The notes beneath the pieces are model-generated. The model had not been told where the DNA came from. It saw only the letters and a list, made by a program, of their open reading frames with translations, and did not search any database. A stretch of DNA of 64,000 nt. Source: JAFKKS01 sp050187875 (GTDB lineage: Bacteria > Pseudomonadota > Alphaproteobacteria > Rhizobiales > Xanthobacteraceae). The stretch covers positions 1 through 64,000 of the forward strand of contig JBFWXB010000013.1 in assembly GCA_050187875.1 (NCBI GenBank), given 5' to 3'. The translations under genes were made by a program, and so were the position numbers. Of this stretch, positions 24,241 to 32,269 are shown piece after piece (position 1 is the stretch's first letter; every line of letters begins with the position of its first letter).

Positions 24241-26367
24241 CTACACGATCAGCTTATAAGCCGGGATCGTCAGGAAGTCGGAGAACTCCGGCGCCAGCGA
24301 GAGCTGCGAGAATAGCTTGATCGCTTCCGGGAAGCGGCCGTTGTCGTAGGCCTCGGCGCCGATCTCCCATTTCACGCGCTGCATCTCCTCCTGCATCGCG
24401 CGGCGGAAGAGCTCGGGCGTCGCGGTGACGCCGGTGTCGAGCTCGACGCCGTATTTGATCCACTGCCAGATCTGCGCGCGGGAGATTTCCGCGGTCGCGG
24501 CGTCCTCCATCAGGTTGTAGATCGGCACCGCGCCGCGCCCGCCGAGCCAGGCTTCGACATATTGCACGCCGACGCGGATGTTGTGGCGGAAGCCTTCCTC
24601 CGTCTTGGTGCCGTCGTGAATCTTGAGGAGGTCGTCGCGCGTGACGTGGACGTCGTTGCGCAGCTTGTCGAGCTGGTTCGGCTGCGGCATCAGCCGATCG
24701 AACACCTCCTTGGCGACCGGCACGAGGTCCGGGTGCGCGACCCAGGTGCCGTCATGGCCGTCGTTCGCCTCGCGCTCCTTGTCGGCGCGGACCTTGTCGA
24801 ACGCGGCGCGGTTGGCCGCTTCGTCGCCGCGCACCGGTATTTGCGCCGCCATGCCGCCCATCGCGAAGGCGCCGCGGCGGTGGCAGGTCTTCACCAAGAG
24901 CGCCGCATAAGCGCCGAGGAACGCCTTGCCCATCACCACCTGACTGCGGTCGGGCAGCACGTCGTCCGGGTGCTTCGCGAGCTTCTTGATGAAGGAGAAG
25001 ATGTAATCCCAGCGCCCGGCATTGAGCCCGGCCGCGTGGTCACGCAGCTCCCAAAGAATCTCGTCCATCTCGAACGCCGCCGGCAGCGTCTCGATAAGCA
25101 CCGTCGCCTTGATGGTGCCGGCCGGAATCCCGAGGCGCTCCTGCGCGCGCAGGAACACGTCGTTCCACAGCCGCGCTTCCTGGTGCGTCTCGAGCTTCGG
25201 CAGATAGAAATAGGGCGCGGTGCCCTGCGCGATCTGCGCCTGCGCGTTGTGGAAGAAATAGAGCCCGAAGTCGAACAGGGCGCCGGAGACAGGCGCGCCG
25301 TCGACGGTCATATGCTCCTCGACGAGGTGCCAGCCGCGCGGGCGCACGACGAGCACGGCGGGGTTCGCGCCGAGCGCATAATCCTTGCCGCGCTCGGTGT
25401 CGGTGAAGGCGAGCGTGCCGGCCCAGCGGTCCTTCAGGTTGATCTGGCCTTCGACATTGTTCGACCAGGTCGGCGAATTCGCGTCCTCGAAATCCGCCAT
25501 GTAGACATTGGCGCCGGAATTGAGCGCGTTGATCACCATCTTGCGATCGACGGGACCGGTGATCTCCACGCGACGGTCGAGAAGATCGGCGGGGATCGGC
25601 GCGACCTTCCAGTCGCCCTCGCGAATCTCGCGGGTGTCATCAAGGAAATCGGGAGTGGCGCCCGCGTCGTAGCGCTTCTGCTGCGCTTCGCGCGCCGCCA
25701 TGAGCGCCTTGCGCGTCTTGTCGAAGGCACGGTGGAGGTCGGCGACGAAGGCGAGCGCCTCCGGCGTCAGCACCTCCTTGTAGCGGGGCCCGAGCGCGCC
25801 TTTGAGCGCAACGCCGCGCGGCAGGTCGCCGTTGCGCTGCCGCCGCACCGGGACATTGGTGTGCCGCGGCGAGCCGGCGGCGCCCAGGCGCGAGCGCGCC
25901 GTCCGCTTGGTGCGCGCCGCTCCGTGGCCGACGCCCCGCGTGGAAGGCACCCCGCGCGGCGCACTCCGCAACGGCGCAGCCGTGCGCGCCGCCGGCGCCT
26001 TCGACGAAGGCTTGCGCTTCGCTGCGGCTTTGGGCGCCGTGCGCTTTGCGGGCGTCTTATGTGCAGGCGCTTTGGCGCGCGCAAGCGTCTTCCGCGCCGC
26101 GGCCGCCTTCGGCTTCGACGTCTTCGCCCGGCGGCTGCCGCCCTTGGCGGGCGCAGCGCGTCGCGTCGTCTTGCTTTTCGCGGCGGTCTTTTTCTTGGCG
26201 GCGCCTTTGCGCCCCGTGGTCTTCTTCGCAGCGACGTTGCGCTTTGCCGTGGCTTTGCGCTTTACCGTGGCCTTCTTGGCGCCGGCGGCCGCTTTCGCGG
26301 CCGGCCGCTTCGCCGTCTTTGCCTTCGTCTTAGCCTTTGTTCGCTTCCGACCTTTCGCCGCCGCCAT
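24241..26367 (-). CDS. Malate synthase with a histone H1-like N-terminal extension
   Basis: 708 residues. The C-terminal 535 (from about residue 174, GDLPRGVALKGALGPRYKEV) are a full malate synthase of the A type: acetyl-CoA plus glyoxylate gives malate. The family signature GLNAGRWDYIFSF is present, with IPAGTIKATVLIETLPAAFEM and EDAATAEISRAQIWQW. Residues 1-173 are about 70 percent Lys, Ala, Arg and Thr, with repeats such as AKTKAKTAKRPAAK, and look like the tail of a bacterial histone H1. ATG at 26367 has AAGGA at 7 bases; a downstream GTG at 25848 would give exactly canonical length but has no better support. It is last in the glcDEF-H1-malate synthase row. Confidence 0.85.
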   Translation of the reverse strand: MAAAKGRKRTKAKTKAKTAKRPAAKAAAGAKKATVKRKATAKRNVAAKKTTGRKGAAKKKTAAKSKTTRRAAPAKGGSRRAKTSKPKAAAARKTLARAKAPAHKTPAKRTAPKAAAKRKPSSKAPAARTAAPLRSAPRGVPSTRGVGHGAARTKRTARSRLGAAGSPRHTNVPVRRQRNGDLPRGVALKGALGPRYKEVLTPEALAFVADLHRAFDKTRKALMAAREAQQKRYDAGATPDFLDDTREIREGDWKVAPIPADLLDRRVEITGPVDRKMVINALNSGANVYMADFEDANSPTWSNNVEGQINLKDRWAGTLAFTDTERGKDYALGANPAVLVVRPRGWHLVEEHMTVDGAPVSGALFDFGLYFFHNAQAQIAQGTAPYFYLPKLETHQEARLWNDVFLRAQERLGIPAGTIKATVLIETLPAAFEMDEILWELRDHAAGLNAGRWDYIFSFIKKLAKHPDDVLPDRSQVVMGKAFLGAYAALLVKTCHRRGAFAMGGMAAQIPVRGDEAANRAAFDKVRADKEREANDGHDGTWVAHPDLVPVAKEVFDRLMPQPNQLDKLRNDVHVTRDDLLKIHDGTKTEEGFRHNIRVGVQYVEAWLGGRGAVPIYNLMEDAATAEISRAQIWQWIKYGVELDTGVTATPELFRRAMQEEMQRVKWEIGAEAYDNGRFPEAIKLFSQLSLAPEFSDFLTIPAYKLIV

Positions 26368-26851
26368 TACTGCTTCCTTGCTTCAAGAGATTGGCCGCCG
26401 ATTCCAGCCAGCCCATCGGGGCGGACATCACCGGCGTGGGAGTGCTGCGCGGGCGGCCTGCCGCCTTGCGCGCGGTTGACTTGCGAGGCGCCGCTTTGCG
26501 CGACGTCGTCTTCTTGGGAGCCTTTCGAGCGCTTGCCTTTCGCGCCGTGGTCTTTCGCGCCGTCGATTTGCGGGCGCTTGATGTGCGGGTCGCGGATTTG
26601 CGCGCCGTCGTCTTGCGGGCCGTCGTTTTCCTTGCGCCCCGCTTCGCTGCGGGCTTGCGCGCCATCTTTTTCGTGGCGCGCTTTGCGCTCGTGCGCTTCG
26701 CCGCCGGCTTACGCGCCGTCTTTCGGGTTGAGCGTTTTGCCGCCGGCCGCCGGGCCGCCGTCCGCGTCGTCTTGCGCGCTGTGGTCTTGCGCGCTGTGGT
26801 CTTGCGTGCCGTCTTCGCCTTGCCGCGCTTAGTTGTCTTACGGGCCGCCAT
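26330..26851 (-). CDS. Histone H1-like lysine/alanine-rich DNA-binding protein
   Basis: 173 residues. Residues 1-140 are Lys/Ala/Arg/Thr repeats (ARKTTARKTT, KRTSAKRATKK) with the form of bacterial H1-like nucleoid proteins; the last 40 (PTPVMSAPMGWLESAANLLK) are different and may be a separate small module. AGGAGG at 26857-26862 on the minus strand, 5 bases before the ATG (26849-26851), is an ideal ribosome binding site. Its final 38 bases overlap the start of the malate synthase frame, which carries its own H1-like tail, so translation is probably coupled. It follows glcF after 70 bases. Confidence 0.85.
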   Translation of the reverse strand: MAARKTTKRGKAKTARKTTARKTTARKTTRTAARRPAAKRSTRKTARKPAAKRTSAKRATKKMARKPAAKRGARKTTARKTTARKSATRTSSARKSTARKTTARKASARKAPKKTTSRKAAPRKSTARKAAGRPRSTPTPVMSAPMGWLESAANLLKQGSSNGGGERSEANKG

Positions 26852-26921
26852 CTGAACCTCCTGATGCTGCCTCACGTTGATCGCTTATCGCACATCACGC
26901 CGTGCCGCGCACCTCATATGC

Positions 26922-28271
26922 TTATCGCGAGCTTGAGTTCATCGTTTCGATGGCGCGCGTCGGAGTGGCACGCAGGGAAACATTTCGTAACGCATCCGGT
27001 TCCGGACCACCGCTCGCCCAGTCGAGCAATTCCACCGTGTGGACGATCGGAATGCGCATCGCTTCGCCGATCTGCACCATGCATCCGATATTGCCGGTGG
27101 CGATCAGATCGGGCGCGACCTTCATGATGTTGGCGGCTTTGCGGTCGCGCAGGCGCGTCGCGATTTCCGGCTGCATCATGTTGTAGGTGCCGGCCGAGCC
27201 GCAGCAGAGATGGCCTTCCGGCACGTCTTTGACGCTGAAGCCGGCGCGCGCAAGCAGCTCCTTCGGTTGCCGCACAATCTTTTGTCCGTGCTGCATCGAA
27301 CATGCCGAATGATAGGCGACGACAAGGCCGGACGGTGTCGCCGGCGGCGCAAGCGCGAGCGTGGCGAGATATTCCGTGATGTCGCGGGTGATGGCGGAGA
27401 CGCGCGCCGCTTTCTCGGCATAGGCCGGATCGGTGCGGAGCATGAAACCGTAGTCTTTCACCGTCGTGCCGCAGCCGGACGCGGTCATCAGGATGGCGTC
27501 GAGGCCGCCGCCGTCCATTTCGCGCAGCCAGGCGTCGATATTGTTGCGCGCCTGCGCCAAGGCTTCATCCTCACGCCCCATATGGTGCACGAGCGAGCCG
27601 CAACAGGCTTCGCCCGCGGCATGCACCACCTCGATGCCATGGCGGGTGAGGAGGCGCACCGTCGCCGCGTTGATCGAGGGTGCCAGCACTTGCTGCGCGC
27701 AGCCGGCGAGCAGCGCGACACGGCCGCGCTTTGGCGCGGCGGGCTGCGCGGACACCGGTTTCGACGATGTGGGAAGGCGCTCGGGCGCCAATCGCAGCAT
27801 GGCGGCCGGCTGCTTGAGGCCGATCGCTTCCAGGAGCGGCGCCAAGGGCTTGGCGAGACGTGCGGCGATGAGCGACGCGCGAAACAGCGCGGGACGCGGC
27901 AGCACACGCGCCAGCACCGCACGTATGATCCGATCGAACAACGGGCGCGTATAGGTTTTTTCGATATGCGCGCGCCCCTGGTCGACAAGGTGCATGTAGT
28001 GCACGCCCGAGGGGCAGGTGGTCATGCAGGCGAGGCAGGAGAGGCAGCGGTCGATATGCTTGACGACCTCGGCGCTCGCCGGCCGGTCGTTCTCCAGCAT
28101 GTCCTTGATGAGGTAGATGCGTCCGCGCGGGGAATCGAGCTCGTCGCCGAGCAGGACGTAGGTCGGGCAGGTCGCGGTGCAGAAGCCGCAATGCACGCAG
28201 GCGCGGAGGATCTTGTCGGCCTCCGCGATATTCGGATCGGCAAGCTGCGTGAGGGAGAAGTGCGTCTGCAT
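26922..28271 (-). CDS. glcF: Glycolate oxidase iron-sulfur subunit
   Basis: 449 residues. Takes electrons from the flavin subunits of glycolate oxidase toward the respiratory chain. Two 4Fe-4S binding sites: C25-C28-C31-C35 (CVHCGFCTATC) and C76-C79-C82-C86 (CLSCLACMTTC). Two CCG domains follow, with ACCGSLVHHM and LCCGSAGTYNM. Its start overlaps the glcE stop by one base (TAATG), a tight coupling. Order glcD-glcE-glcF is the usual one. The C-terminal NSSSR tail is longer than some homologues. Confidence 0.93.
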   Translation of the reverse strand: MQTHFSLTQLADPNIAEADKILRACVHCGFCTATCPTYVLLGDELDSPRGRIYLIKDMLENDRPASAEVVKHIDRCLSCLACMTTCPSGVHYMHLVDQGRAHIEKTYTRPLFDRIIRAVLARVLPRPALFRASLIAARLAKPLAPLLEAIGLKQPAAMLRLAPERLPTSSKPVSAQPAAPKRGRVALLAGCAQQVLAPSINAATVRLLTRHGIEVVHAAGEACCGSLVHHMGREDEALAQARNNIDAWLREMDGGGLDAILMTASGCGTTVKDYGFMLRTDPAYAEKAARVSAITRDITEYLATLALAPPATPSGLVVAYHSACSMQHGQKIVRQPKELLARAGFSVKDVPEGHLCCGSAGTYNMMQPEIATRLRDRKAANIMKVAPDLIATGNIGCMVQIGEAMRIPIVHTVELLDWASGGPEPDALRNVSLRATPTRAIETMNSSSR

Positions 28272-29503
28272 TACACGCCTGCGTACATGCGGCCGGGGTT
28301 GAGGATGCGCTTCGGATCGAAACCCTCCTTCACCCGCTTCGTCAGTGTCGCGACGGCAGCATTCTGCGGGTCGAAGACATCGACGGCGGCGCGCACCGCG
28401 GCGCTCGCCCGCATCAAGGTCGCATGTCCGCCCGCCGCCGATACGATCTTGCGCACGGAGACGGCGCCGGCATGTTCGCTCGCCGGGAGGAGCGCCCAGA
28501 GAAGGCCGCCCGCCCAGTCATAGATGACGTCGGCGCCGAGGCTGGCGGTGAGAAGCGCGCCGACTTCGGGCCCGCGCGTCGGCGCGGTCGAGATGCGCCA
28601 GACCGGGCGATCGACGCCGGTCGCGGCGGCGGCGAAGGGCGTCACGTCGCGCACGGCGCGCCATAAAGCCTGCGAGTCGGCTTCGCCCAAGGTCGCGATG
28701 TCGCCATAGGGCCGCAAAATGCTGCGCAGCAATTCGCGCCGGTGCGCAATCGAGGGCGGCACCCCTTCGAGCCGGATGGCGGTGACCGCGCGGCCCGCGG
28801 CCGCGAGACTTGCGACCGGCAGTCGGCCCGCCGCAACGTCGGGAACGTGTGCGGCGGCGGAAATCTCGCCGGCGGAATTCATCGCGAGGCGCATCGCCTG
28901 ACCAGCGTCGACCGCGTCGTGGCCGGTGAGGACTAGCGTCTCCTCGGTCTCCGGACGCGGCAGCACCTTGATCGTGGCTTTGGTCATCACCGTGAGCGTG
29001 CCCCAGGAGCCCGCCATCAGCTTCGAGAGGTCGTAGCCGGTCACGTTCTTCACCACACGGCCGCCGGACTTGAACGTCTCGCCGCGCCCCGACACGCCGG
29101 AAAAGCCAAGCATGTGGTCGCGCGGCGCGCCGGCCTTGATGCGCCGGGGCCCTGAGAGATTGGCGGCGAGCATGCCGCCGAGCGTGCCGCGGCCGGGCTC
29201 CGTGCCGAGGAGGGGGCCGACATCCGTCGGCTCGAAGGCGAGCTGCTGGTTGCTTGCGGCGACCGCCGCCTCGATCTCCGCGAGCGGCGTGCCGGCCTTG
29301 GCCGAGAGCACGAGCTCCGCCGGCTCATAGAGCGTGATGCCGGCAAGCGCCGAGAGATCGAGCGTAACGTCCCATTGCGCCGCGCGTCCGATCGCGCGCT
29401 TCGAGCCGTGGCCGATCGTCTCGAGCGTGTGGCCGTCGGCGAGCGCGGCTTGCACCGCGGCCTCGACGTCTTGCGCGTTTTGCGGCTTCAAAGGATCGGA
29501 CAT
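28271..29503 (-). CDS. glcE: Glycolate oxidase FAD-binding subunit GlcE
   Basis: 410 residues. A FAD-binding PCMH-type domain, with KPQNAQDVEAAVQAAL and GGMLAANLSGPRRIKAGAPRDHMLGF around residues 120-150, and a C-terminal cap. GlcE works with GlcD and GlcF to oxidise glycolate to glyoxylate. ATG at 29501-29503 shares one base with the glcD stop (TGATG), and a preceding TTG codon gives a one-residue longer alternative. Confidence 0.92.
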   Translation of the reverse strand: MSDPLKPQNAQDVEAAVQAALADGHTLETIGHGSKRAIGRAAQWDVTLDLSALAGITLYEPAELVLSAKAGTPLAEIEAAVAASNQQLAFEPTDVGPLLGTEPGRGTLGGMLAANLSGPRRIKAGAPRDHMLGFSGVSGRGETFKSGGRVVKNVTGYDLSKLMAGSWGTLTVMTKATIKVLPRPETEETLVLTGHDAVDAGQAMRLAMNSAGEISAAAHVPDVAAGRLPVASLAAAGRAVTAIRLEGVPPSIAHRRELLRSILRPYGDIATLGEADSQALWRAVRDVTPFAAAATGVDRPVWRISTAPTRGPEVGALLTASLGADVIYDWAGGLLWALLPASEHAGAVSVRKIVSAAGGHATLMRASAAVRAAVDVFDPQNAAVATLTKRVKEGFDPKRILNPGRMYAGV

Positions 29504-30999
29504 CAAAACCGCGGCAGGTCAGGGAACGCCACCTTACCGGCATGCACATGCATGCGGCCGAGCTCGGCGCAGCGGTGCAAGGTCGGGAACACCTTGCCGG
29601 GGTTGAGCAGCCCTTTCTCGTCGAAGGCGCATTTGAGCCGCTGCTGATGCGCGAGATCGGTCTCGTCGAACATCGCCAGCATCAGGTCGCGCTTCTCGAC
29701 GCCGACGCCGTGCTCGCCGGTGAGCACGCCGCCAACCTCGACGCAGAGCCGCAGGATGTCGGAGCCGAAGGCTTCCGCCCGGTCGAGCTCGCCCGGCTTG
29801 TTGGCGTCGTAGAGGATCAGCGGATGCAGGTTGCCGTCGCCGGCGTGGAAGACGTTGGCGACACGAAGCCCGTGCTTTTCCGACATCTCGCGCATACGCT
29901 GTAGGACGAGCGGCAGCTTCGCGCGCGGGATGGTGCCGTCCATGCAGTAATAGTCCGGCGAGATGCGCCCAACCGCAGGGAACGCGGCCTTGCGGCCGGC
30001 CCAGAACAGGAGGCGCTCCTCCTCCGACTGCGACGCCTTGATGACAGAGGCATTGCAGCCGCGCGCGATCTCCTCGACGCGCGCCACAAGATGCGTGCAC
30101 TCCGCCTCCGGCCCGTCGAGCTCGACGATCAGCAGCGCCTCGACGTCGAGCGGATAGCCGCAGTGCAGGAACTCTTCCGCCGCGTGGATCGCGGGACGGT
30201 CCATCATCTCCATGCCGCCGGGAATGATGCCGGCGCCGATGATCTGCGCGACACAGTCGCCGCCGTCCTCCGAGGTCGGGAAGCCGACGAGGAGCGCGCG
30301 CGCCGTCTCCGGCTTGCGCAGGATGCGCACCGTCACTTCGGTGACGACGCCAAGGAGGCCCTCCGAGCCGGTGATGATGCCGAGCAGGTCGTAGCCGCCG
30401 GCGTCGAGATGCTTGCCGCCGATACGCTCGATCTCGCCGGTGATCAGCACGATCTCGCAGCCGAGCACGTTGTTGGTCGTGAGGCCGTATTTCAGGCAGT
30501 GCACACCGCCGGAATTCTCCGCGATGTTGCCGCCGATCGAGCAGGCGATCTGCGACGACGGATCGGGCGCGTAATAGAAGCCCTCGTCCTCCACCGCCTT
30601 GGTGATGGCGAGGTTGGTGACGCCAGGCTCAACGACAACCGCGCGGTTCTCGTAGTCGATCTCGCGCACGCGGTTGAACTTGCTCATGCCGAGGAGGACG
30701 CCGTCGGCGAGCGGCAGTGCGCCGCCCGACAGCGAGGTGCCGGAGCCGCGCGGTACCACGCGGATGCCGTTGTCGTAGCAGTAGCGCAGCACCTGGCTGA
30801 CTTGCTCGGTCGTGTCGGGCAGGACCACGACCATCGGCATCTGGCGGTAGGCGGTGAGGCCGTCGGACTCGTAGGGCTTCATCTCCCGTTCGGTCGCGAT
30901 CACGCCTTCGCCCGGCACGATCGCGCGCAACGCGGCGACGATGGCGTCGCGACGCGACAGCACCGCTTGCTCCACCGCCGGCATTTTCAAGTTCGACAT
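29503..30999 (-). CDS. glcD: Glycolate oxidase FAD-linked subunit GlcD
   Basis: 498 residues. The catalytic flavoprotein subunit. FAD-binding pattern RVVPRGSGTSLSGGALPLADGVLL around residues 80-105, and PSSQIACSIGGNIAENSGG around 150; the C-terminal HAGDGNLHPLILYD and GVLTGEHGVGVEKRDLM bind the substrate side. Family: FAD-linked oxidase with vanillyl-alcohol oxidase fold. Start ATG at 30997-30999 is preferred over the upstream ATG at 31032, which adds an atypical MLKERDRAGTA. It is first of the row glcD-glcE-glcF-H1-malate synthase. Confidence 0.93.
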   Translation of the reverse strand: MSNLKMPAVEQAVLSRRDAIVAALRAIVPGEGVIATEREMKPYESDGLTAYRQMPMVVVLPDTTEQVSQVLRYCYDNGIRVVPRGSGTSLSGGALPLADGVLLGMSKFNRVREIDYENRAVVVEPGVTNLAITKAVEDEGFYYAPDPSSQIACSIGGNIAENSGGVHCLKYGLTTNNVLGCEIVLITGEIERIGGKHLDAGGYDLLGIITGSEGLLGVVTEVTVRILRKPETARALLVGFPTSEDGGDCVAQIIGAGIIPGGMEMMDRPAIHAAEEFLHCGYPLDVEALLIVELDGPEAECTHLVARVEEIARGCNASVIKASQSEEERLLFWAGRKAAFPAVGRISPDYYCMDGTIPRAKLPLVLQRMREMSEKHGLRVANVFHAGDGNLHPLILYDANKPGELDRAEAFGSDILRLCVEVGGVLTGEHGVGVEKRDLMLAMFDETDLAHQQRLKCAFDEKGLLNPGKVFPTLHRCAELGRMHVHAGKVAFPDLPRF

Positions 31000-31073
31000 G
31001 GCTGTCCCAGCTCGGTCGCGCTCTTTTAACATACTCTAATATAGCGTTGACAGGACGCGCGCAGGCGAAGAGG

Positions 31074-31094
31074 TTGCGACGGTGATTGTCGCAA
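31074..31094. promoter_or_regulatory. Perfect inverted repeat between glcD and cytochrome c
   Basis: TTGCGAC (31074-31080), 7 bases, GTCGCAA (31088-31094). It lies in the 110-base divergent region, 16 bases before the cytochrome c ATG. It may be an operator for either gene. On the minus strand TATATT (31039-31044) is a possible -10 of glcD. Confidence 0.5.
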
Positions 31095-31109
31095 TGTGAC
31101 GGTGTCAGA

Positions 31110-31493
31110 ATGTTGAAAATTGGATTTGCTGTCGCAGTGCTTGTCGCGCTGTGCGGAAGTGCTGCTGCGCAGGATATCGCTGCCGGCGAGACCTCGTTCA
31201 AGAAATGCCTGCCCTGCCACGCGGTCGGGGAGGGCGCCAAGAACAAGGTCGGTCCGGAGCTTAATGGCCTCGAGGGCCGCCATTCTGGCTCGGTTGCGGG
31301 CTATAACTATTCCGAAGCCAACAAGAAGTCGGGCCTCACCTGGGACGAGGCGACGTTCAAGGAATACATCAAGGACCCGAAGGCGAAGATCCCGGGGACC
31401 AAGATGGTCTTTCCCGGCATCAAGAACGAGAAGGAGGTCGACAATCTCTGGGCCTATCTCAAGCAGTTCGGCCCGGACGGAAAGAAGAAGTAG
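31110..31493 (+). CDS. Class I cytochrome c (c2-like), periplasmic
   Basis: 127 residues. Signal peptide MLKIGFAVAVLVALCGSAAA, cleavage before QDIAAG. Heme attachment C33-x-x-C36-H37 (CLPCH), with M99 in GTKMVFPGI as the sixth heme ligand. The size and FKKCLPCHAVGEGAKNKVGP pattern fit mitochondrial-type cytochrome c2. It carries electrons in the periplasm. The chosen ATG at 31110 excludes an upstream in-frame alternative start (31086) with no signal-like N-terminus. Divergent from glcD. Confidence 0.93.
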   Translation: MLKIGFAVAVLVALCGSAAAQDIAAGETSFKKCLPCHAVGEGAKNKVGPELNGLEGRHSGSVAGYNYSEANKKSGLTWDEATFKEYIKDPKAKIPGTKMVFPGIKNEKEVDNLWAYLKQFGPDGKKK

Positions 31494-31507
31494 CGCTCCT
31501 CCTTCAT

Positions 31508-31612
31508 CGTCATGCGCGTCCCCGGACTTGATCCGGGGATTGACCCGCGCATCCATCGTTCAAGAAGATTTTTGCGTGCAGGATGGATTGCCGGGTCAAG
31601 CCCGGCAACGAC
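31508..31612. repeat. Family B repeat, composite left arm
   Basis: CGTCATGCGC is followed by an extra hairpin GTCCCCGGACTTGATCCGGG before TTGACCCGCGCATCC; the right half GATGGATTGCCGGGTCAAG is normal. The same extra hairpin is at the same place in the copy at 57098-57195. Confidence 0.8.
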
Positions 31613-31766
31613 ACGCCATGCGTTCCTGTCCATGGCCGCCAAAATAACTGTGCACGGCACAATTCTGCGCCTCGCTCTAGTCGGCCGGGCGCGGCACGCT
31701 TTCTGCTGAGATTCGACAGAACCGGACAAGGCGTCCCGCTTCGGGACGCTGCCCCCTGTCCTGGCA

Positions 31767-32135
31767 ATGTGGAAACGCGTCATGCAGAAACGTCCAGGCT
31801 TTCTCCTGTCCCATCTTGCGTCAGCGGCGCTCCTTGCCGCGGCGGCCACGGTCCTTGCCGCCGCGCCGGCTGCGGCCGCGCAGCGCGGTGGCGGCTTCAG
31901 TTGCGTTGGCTCAGGCGCGTCGGTCACTTGCACCGGCTCCTATGGCGATCGCAGCGGCAATACGCATGTGATCGGTGTCGCCCGTGCGAGCGACGAAGAA
32001 GCGGCGCGCGTGTCGCAGGATCGCGAAAAGCGCTGGGTCGCCTATTGCGCACCGGACATCGTGCACGATCGCTATGGCGTCGGCCGCTACGTCTACGCGG
32101 TGCGCGGGTGCGAGTTCGGCCGCTACAAGGACTGA
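31767..32135 (+). CDS. Small secreted cysteine-containing protein of unknown function
   Basis: 122 residues. Long N-terminal signal (LSHLASAALLAAAATVLAAAPAAA) followed by a short domain GGGFSCVGSGASVTCTGSYG with four cysteines, probably disulfide bonded in the periplasm, and ending VRGCEFGRYKD. No family is recognised. ATG at 31767 or 31782 are both possible; the longer is chosen. It lies alone between repeats and the UspA gene, with 134 bases to the next gene. Confidence 0.65.
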   Translation: MWKRVMQKRPGFLLSHLASAALLAAAATVLAAAPAAAAQRGGGFSCVGSGASVTCTGSYGDRSGNTHVIGVARASDEEAARVSQDREKRWVAYCAPDIVHDRYGVGRYVYAVRGCEFGRYKD

Positions 32136-32269
32136 GCGGACCGCGTCCAGGAGAGGCGGGAAAACGGGCCGGCTTGCGCGGCCTCCTGGGACGCGCCAGA
32201 TATCCTGAATGCTAAGCGCACGGCGCCGCAGGCGCCGCCATTTGCGCGTCAAACCATTCGGGAGCCGCC

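Noticed and set aside
24562..26832. Long open frame on the plus strand opposite the malate synthase
   Set aside because: It is the complement of a strongly GC3-biased KA-rich and enzyme-coding region; no family motif, and the minus-strand gene is beyond doubt.
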